A stretch of 64,000 nucleotides of DNA from Sycobia sp. Sy_11 (Eukaryota > Arthropoda > Insecta > Hymenoptera > Epichrysomallidae), in the NCBI GenBank assembly GCA_018907035.1, contig JACCIC010000063.1:1658501-1722500 (forward strand). Reading direction: 5' to 3'. Each line of letters opens with the position of its first letter. The stretch's first letter is position 1. Positions 58,460 to 64,000 of this stretch are shown piece by piece. The notes below the pieces were generated by a model. The model had not been told where the DNA came from, did no database searches, and saw only the letters and a list, made by a program, of their open reading frames with translations. Made by a program: the position numbers and the translations under genes.

Positions 58460-60060
58460 TATATATATTGTATTGCAAAAGGGGTGGGTAGATAATTCTA
58501 GTTTGATTTTATTAGAAGTAGAAGTTGTAACGGTTTAGATTTTCGTGAGAAAGCATAGATATATACTTTTGATCAAAAATTTTCGGTTAACATTAGGTCA
58601 ATTGGTTTTTCGTCATATGTCTGTAAAACTGAGAAATACAATAACGACGTTGTCTCTGAAGTCTCTATAATAATAAGCTAATTCCTAAAAACAGTTTGGT
58701 GATTTATATGTTGTATTCAAATATATCATAATATATCATTTGTGATAATGTCTCTGATACAGTTACAAATATTCTTTATGATTTCGTACGATATGAAATA
58801 TTTATTGAGTAGTAATTAGCCATTAATCTATCATAGATCTTTTAGTATCATTATTCTGCTGCGCATTTTAAAATTATCGTTATGCTATAGAACGTCATCG
58901 TGAAAATTGGAATTTTCCAAGTTGCTGTACTCCTCATTCTCGAAGTTCATCGAAGTGCATCGGCGCGTGAATGCTACAAACATCATTAGCAACGAATCAA
59001 CATCTAAAAGATAATAATCTGCGATTAAAAATTTTAATTTAAAACTTAAAATATTATTCGGAATGTCTTTTTTACAATTATTTTCCAAAACCCGGTCAAT
59101 TATTGGTTTTTAGAGATTATTACAATTTTACTAATATTTTACTTATTCCTTTAATAAAAATCCGTTTAATTTCAAACTCTCTATACAGCATATATATCTG
59201 AACGCGTAATCGAATTCAGTCTGTGAAATAATCTAATTCTGTTGTTTATATGTATTAAAGTAGTCTGAACAAAACACTGCTTTTCATATAATAAAAGTAT
59301 ACACAGATTATTTAATTTAGACAAGTCGAAAACCTATGGCTTATCCACAAATTATATTGCATAAGTGAGCATTTACGCGTGCTTTATATCAGAATAGCAT
59401 GACTATTCTCAAATTTAAATCAGAATAATTACTTTTCCTTCTTAATCAGTTTTAATTGATTTCGAACTGATGGGGAACTTAAATTGTTACCATGATCCCC
59501 CGTGATGAAATTAGGAATTCGAATTGGCCAACACATTGCCTAGGAAACCATATCAATCACGTTGCAATTAAATATAATTACATTAATAATAAAATGATTT
59601 CCATCAAGATCGGAGAGTTCGTAGTACATTTTAAAAAGTGTTCGAAAAATGACTGCAGTAATTCGTTAGATCGTAAAGTATTTAAGCAATATAGTAATTG
59701 TTTTCATCGCTTCTTGAGACTAAATGACGTTTTCTAAGTGGTATATGACGTTGGAACGTTTTTATGCAACCAATAGTTGTAAGGCTGACCGTACCGATAC
59801 CTTCTGATACTGCACTTTTCCGCAAAGTGACGCTGGTTTGAATCGTTTTTAGCATAATCAAATATTTGTGAAATCATCATTTTTTGACAAATATTGGCTG
59901 CAATACCTATATATAATCACGATTACATTGTGCTAATTAGATGTATGCAAAGAAATATTGGTATACTACTACAAAACCACGTCTCCTTCTCGTTCGAATT
60001 TTCAACATTTATATCTCTTATTTTTTAAACATCAGCAAACGTCAGGGCTTGTTACCAGAT
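58460..60060. other. AT-rich spacer, no gene seen
   Basis: Short frames at 58885-59088 (minus) and 59492-59737 (plus) have no recognisable motif. Confidence 0.45.
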
Positions 60061-60600
60061 TTTTATCGTTTTAAAACGACCCGACTCGAAACGCTAGATA
60101 TACATACATAGATAAAATTGATACACCCTCGCCACACATAGCAACGACTGCCATCAACCCGATCGTTACAAATTCATCGAACCACAGGTGCGGACTTGTC
60201 ATTGCTCGATGACGAATCCAGAGAGAGAGAGTGAGAGAGAGAGGGAGAGCGAGGGAGGCTAGATATGGGCGTAACTGTACGAGCGAGGTCGAATAAGGGA
60301 GCAATGTTATAAGAGCGGCCGCGATCAGGTATATATGCATTCCGACATTGGTGGTAGTTATATATCCACTCCTCCCTGGAATATACGGGAATATATGCGC
60401 TTGCGCGCGCATACACACGTCGCCAACCATTGCATACTTCGTCTTCGACGTCATTATTGATGATTTGTCCTACTGTCTTCTTCCTTATCCACCTCCCGCA
60501 TATCGCCGGGTTTTTTTCGGCTCCTTCCTACTCCCTTGTTGTCACTCGAGAAATAAAAATCACCGACGTCAGCGCATTTGAATTATATTTAATTCTATAT
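60060..60600. promoter_or_regulatory. Mixed block with GA tract and CRE-like word
   Basis: Interrupted (GA)n at 60221-60250. CCGACGTCAGCG at 60563-60574 repeats the CRE-like half of the inverted repeat at 43251-43260. Confidence 0.3.
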
Positions 60601-60678
60601 ATTATATAAGATAATATTTAGTGCGCTATATTGTTTTGTGGAATTAAATTAAATAATTAAAATATATTTCTAAGAATA

Positions 60679-60764
60679 TAATATATATTCATCCTTGAAT
60701 GATTCCACAGATTAAGCGATGTATGTAACATCGACATGAATCATCCAAGGATGAATATATATTA
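60679..60764. repeat. Nested hairpin
   Basis: 27-bp arms (60679-60705 and 60738-60764; TATTCATCC and GGATGAATA in their middles) differ at one position. The loop itself holds a second perfect stem CGATGT/ACATCG. The left side is related to 39471-39545. Confidence 0.75.
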
Positions 60765-60769
60765 TATTA

Positions 60770-62104
60770 CTATAAATTATATATTATATTTAATACTATA
60801 TATATATTAATAATATTTAATTAATATTAAATAATAATAAATATTAATAATATAATATATATTAATAATACTGCCATATCGAGGCGATTTTCGTCGACTT
60901 TTTACGATGCGCTCCATGTTCTTGTATATATATATATAGTATTGTTTGTTTGTTGCAATGGATTTAGTTGCACTTTAACTCAATTAATTATGCTTACTCG
61001 CTAAAGTCGAATAAGTAAAATTTTAACTTGTTGAATATGTTAACTTGATAAAACTTAAAAGTAAATTGATATAGCATGCTTGTTTGGATCTTTAAACTTT
61101 AGTACGAAAATCTGAAAAAATCCTCGAAAAAAACACTCTGAAATGGTAAGTGGATTTTTAATTTTTTCTATGAGTTCAAAATTTCAGAATTTTTAGTGAA
61201 TTCTACCAGCGATAGCGAAATAGGTAGCATATAGTAAAGAATAATCTGCATTTTTCGTATATTATCTCAAAGTAGTCATTGATAGTTATTAATACGGGAG
61301 GATTATTTAAATTGACAGTTGACATATTAAATTTTGAGGTTTTATACCTGTAATATTGATATTATTTCCAACACTCAAATTTTCTTTTTAAATATTTTAT
61401 TCTTTTCTACTTTGTTTCCATTGAATAAATGCTTTATTCTAGGATTTTTTACTTATAATTGTTCAATTATATGTATTGTTTCATTTATTTATTAAGTGAA
61501 AATTTTTACTTAGGATATAAGTAAATTTATAATCAATGGACTGCTGAAATAGGTGAAGATTTTTCACGTTCTCATTGGTACTGCAAATGCATTTAGGATT
61601 TTACAAGATCTTTTTCAACAGCTTCAGTGTACACGATTCGTTAGTTTGGACCATTCGACGCAGCTCCGAGCTTTCGTGGGATTTGTACGAGCGAGGAGCG
61701 CCGCGTGGAACTGGAAAGAGCATCGCCGGGGCAATAGTAAGCCCTTTGGTGCGGTGGCCTAAGCAAGTAGACATGGCAGGACAGACCGCAGGCCCGAGTA
61801 CGTCGAACATATTATACACTGCGAGTGGAAATTCTCTACTGTTTACTATATTAATGCTGAACTTGGCTTTGTACCGCTCTTATGGATATATTACGGACGG
61901 CAGGTCTAATTTATTCCTCCACCGGTGAATCCACGTCAGGCGCAGTCCTAGAAAATAATGTTGACTAATAAATTGTTTCAAGTAATAAATTAATGAATAT
62001 GAAATTATATTAAAATACCATATCGAGTAATTACCGTAAATTATAAAAAACAATCTGTTAAGAATTCAAAGCAATATATATACATATACATATATATATA
62101 TACA

Positions 62105-62147
<43 letters not shown>

Positions 62148-62380
62148 GTATAGGTATATTTATTATAATCCATACGTACAATCTCATTCGTACGAGATTC
62201 TTAACCTTAAAATTTCGAAAACGGTTAAACTATACTCTGTACTATACGTTAATCCAAATATGTCATAATGTAACCTTTAAGAACCACAAAAACAGCCTTG
62301 GGAAAACAATTTATTATAAAACCTTGAGAAGTGGAAAAAAATTTACGAAAGCATCGACAAGGGTTCTTCTATTCGTAGGT
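60770..62380. other. AT-rich spacer with AT microsatellite
   Basis: (TA)n with ACAT interruptions at 62083-62151. A GC-richer stretch at 61650-61800 has open frames on both strands but no domain that I recognise; it could be an exon or an old repeat. Confidence 0.45.
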
Positions 62381-62384
62381 GTAG

Positions 62385-62800
62385 TAATCCTTCTCGAATC
62401 TTACCGATGCCGTGACGTCATATCGAACGATCTATCCTACATCGGCGCTACGGAGGTTTTAGACCGCGGCTGTATTTCGTTTCAAGCAATAAATTTTAAG
62501 TCCTTACGCTGAAATATTTATTGCGATATCGCGCCGATTTAGCGCGTATCGAGCGCAACCCGACAACGAGGGCGAAGACGACGCGCTGTGGAGCGCGCTT
62601 ATACCGCCACGTTTCCCGCCGAAGGGTCGGCCGACGCTTAATGACCCTAAATCACCGTCAACTCTGCGCTGCGTGCACCAATTTCACTGGATTCGCAGTC
62701 GCGGAGGAGAGAGGAGACCGGGGAGGGGACAGTGGAGCGGACGAGCTATCGATCGTTCGGCTTCGTGGTCTTGACTTCGCATAAACCTCCACCCACCTTC
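62385..62800. promoter_or_regulatory. CpG-rich block with a consensus CRE
   Basis: Palindromic TGACGTCA (full CRE) at 62413-62420 precedes about 300 bp of CpG-rich DNA. No exon recognised. Confidence 0.35.
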
Positions 62801-63177
62801 CCCATCTTCCATTATACTGTTCAGAATATTTTTCCAATTTTTCTCGAAGACTCCTTTAGTTTTTCAACAGATACGTGAGGTTGCTTTTTACAAAAGAAAT
62901 TTCATATTTAATTATATATAATACGAAAGAGCTTGAATAATTCAAGGATACTTTGAAAAATCCCAAATTGTACTTCATCGTATATAATGATATTGAATTA
63001 TGAATATACATTTCCAGCATTTTTAATCAATTGTATAAGCCCTGAAACGTTTATAAGATTTATTCTTACATGGCTTATAACGTGTCTGGCAAGAAAAAAC
63101 CATATATAAAATCACAACCGCTTACGCCGATGTCCCTTCGCCCTATCATCCCTTCCCTCCCGCTCCCCCCTCACGAC

Positions 63178-63179
<2 letters not shown>

Positions 63180-63238
<59 letters not shown>
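63180..63238. repeat. CT microsatellite
   Basis: Pure (CT)n of about 59 bp. Confidence 0.97.
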
Positions 63239-63243
<5 letters not shown>

Positions 63244-63299
63244 GAATAATCAGCGCACCAATTCAACCGAGACAATAATTTATTGAGCGAGAGCACTTT

Positions 63300-63576
63300 T
63301 TCATTGTGTATTATATGTATAGACCTCTCCCCTCCCGTATATATACGCCGTCCATTACGGACGACCGGCGCAGATCGATAAAGCGTTATTTTGTTAGGTC
63401 GGCTGACGGCAAATAGTTCTTATTATTGCGTACTTGATCTAATTATAGGTAGAAAGATCGTGTATGGTTATAGAGGGAAAAAAATGCGCAAGCAGCTTGC
63501 GTTTCATCGTTGCCGAGTCGCGCCCCACCGTCGCGGTCGACGTCGTCGTCGTTGTCGCCATCCTCGTCGCTCAACG

Positions 63577-63629
<53 letters not shown>

Positions 63630-63720
63630 CGCCACACACTCTCACACATGCATATGAATCTAACAGAGTCGAAGCTATGTACTTCCGCTACTATAACGTG
63701 TATATAGGCGCAACTTTATT
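63300..63720. other. CpG-containing stretch with CA microsatellite
   Basis: (CA)n at 63580-63628 preceded by CGTCGTCG-rich sequence. Open frames through it are repeat-driven; no gene recognised. Confidence 0.45.
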
Positions 63721-64000
63721 ATTGCAATGCTCTGCAATAATAGAATAGGTATGACATACGTAATTGCGTGAGCGCAATATTTTGGATTATTTATTTCATA
63801 TATATATATATAGACATTTCAGTACAAATATATTTCAGATATATACAATTTGCTTCATTTCTTTTTTTGTCGATCGTCCGTGCTTCCAGATCTGTGCTTT
63901 CCGGATAATTATTAATTGTTTCGAGATGAGGCCTCAATTTTTTCTGGATACCTTTTCAATTCAAATTTTATTTATTTTCAAATTTTCAAAAAGAAGATTA

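Noticed and set aside
61553..61928. Host exon with overlapping frames on both strands
   Set aside because: GC-richer stretch without recognisable domain or supported splice sites; left as unassigned.

Overview
The window looks like nuclear DNA of an arthropod, probably an insect. A hymenopteran (ant or wasp) is plausible but is not proven by anything here. The evidence is an AT-rich background broken by CpG-rich patches, very many AT, GA/CT and CA/GT microsatellites, and a transposon load dominated by mariner/Tc1 relics. I found no rRNA or canonical tRNA gene and no host protein-coding gene I can name. Most open frames are microsatellite read-through or chance frames in AT-rich DNA. The window is best read as intergenic or long-intron DNA.

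Layout. 0-7.3 kb is a transposon cluster on mostly minus strand: a broken mariner abutting a broken Tc1 element, a decayed non-LTR retrotransposon (endonuclease plus reverse transcriptase), a cryptic coiled-coil-like coding remnant, then a nearly complete mariner (5981-7271) with 32-bp inverted repeats, TA target duplications and all three catalytic aspartates, disabled only by one extra T near the C-terminus. 9.0-9.8 kb holds a long-arm foldback element. 10.5-11.5 kb holds a mariner with an internal deletion. 13-19 kb alternates CpG-rich blocks with GA/CT and AT microsatellites. 19.5-19.86 kb is a second foldback whose whole length folds into one hairpin with a hammerhead-like apex.

24.9-27.45 kb and 45.1-47.6 kb carry an inverted duplication of a BEL/Pao-like retroelement fragment joined to a terminal-inverted-repeat element. 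That element family has four copies (24897-26232, 46334-47608, 48485-49668, 52584-53645). Each has a tRNA-like module with pol III A-box and B-box similarity in the middle, and three have a microsatellite in the same slot. Two more mariner relics lie at 27.5-28.5 kb and 34.0-34.75 kb. A different dispersed repeat has copies at 13.1 and 55.8 kb.

From 28.9 to 63.7 kb, CpG-rich blocks (for example 29.0-30.1, 35.8-36.3, 36.7-37.6, 40.6-41.4, 42.6-43.5, 50.8-51.6, 54.3-55.1, 58.0-58.5, 60.1-60.6 and 62.4-62.8 kb) coincide with long GA/CT tracts. Some carry TATA, GC-box or CRE-like words. They are the best places to look for host regulatory DNA, promoters or unrecognised exons. The parts do not form a pathway; the story is one of layered transposon insertion, decay and local rearrangement.
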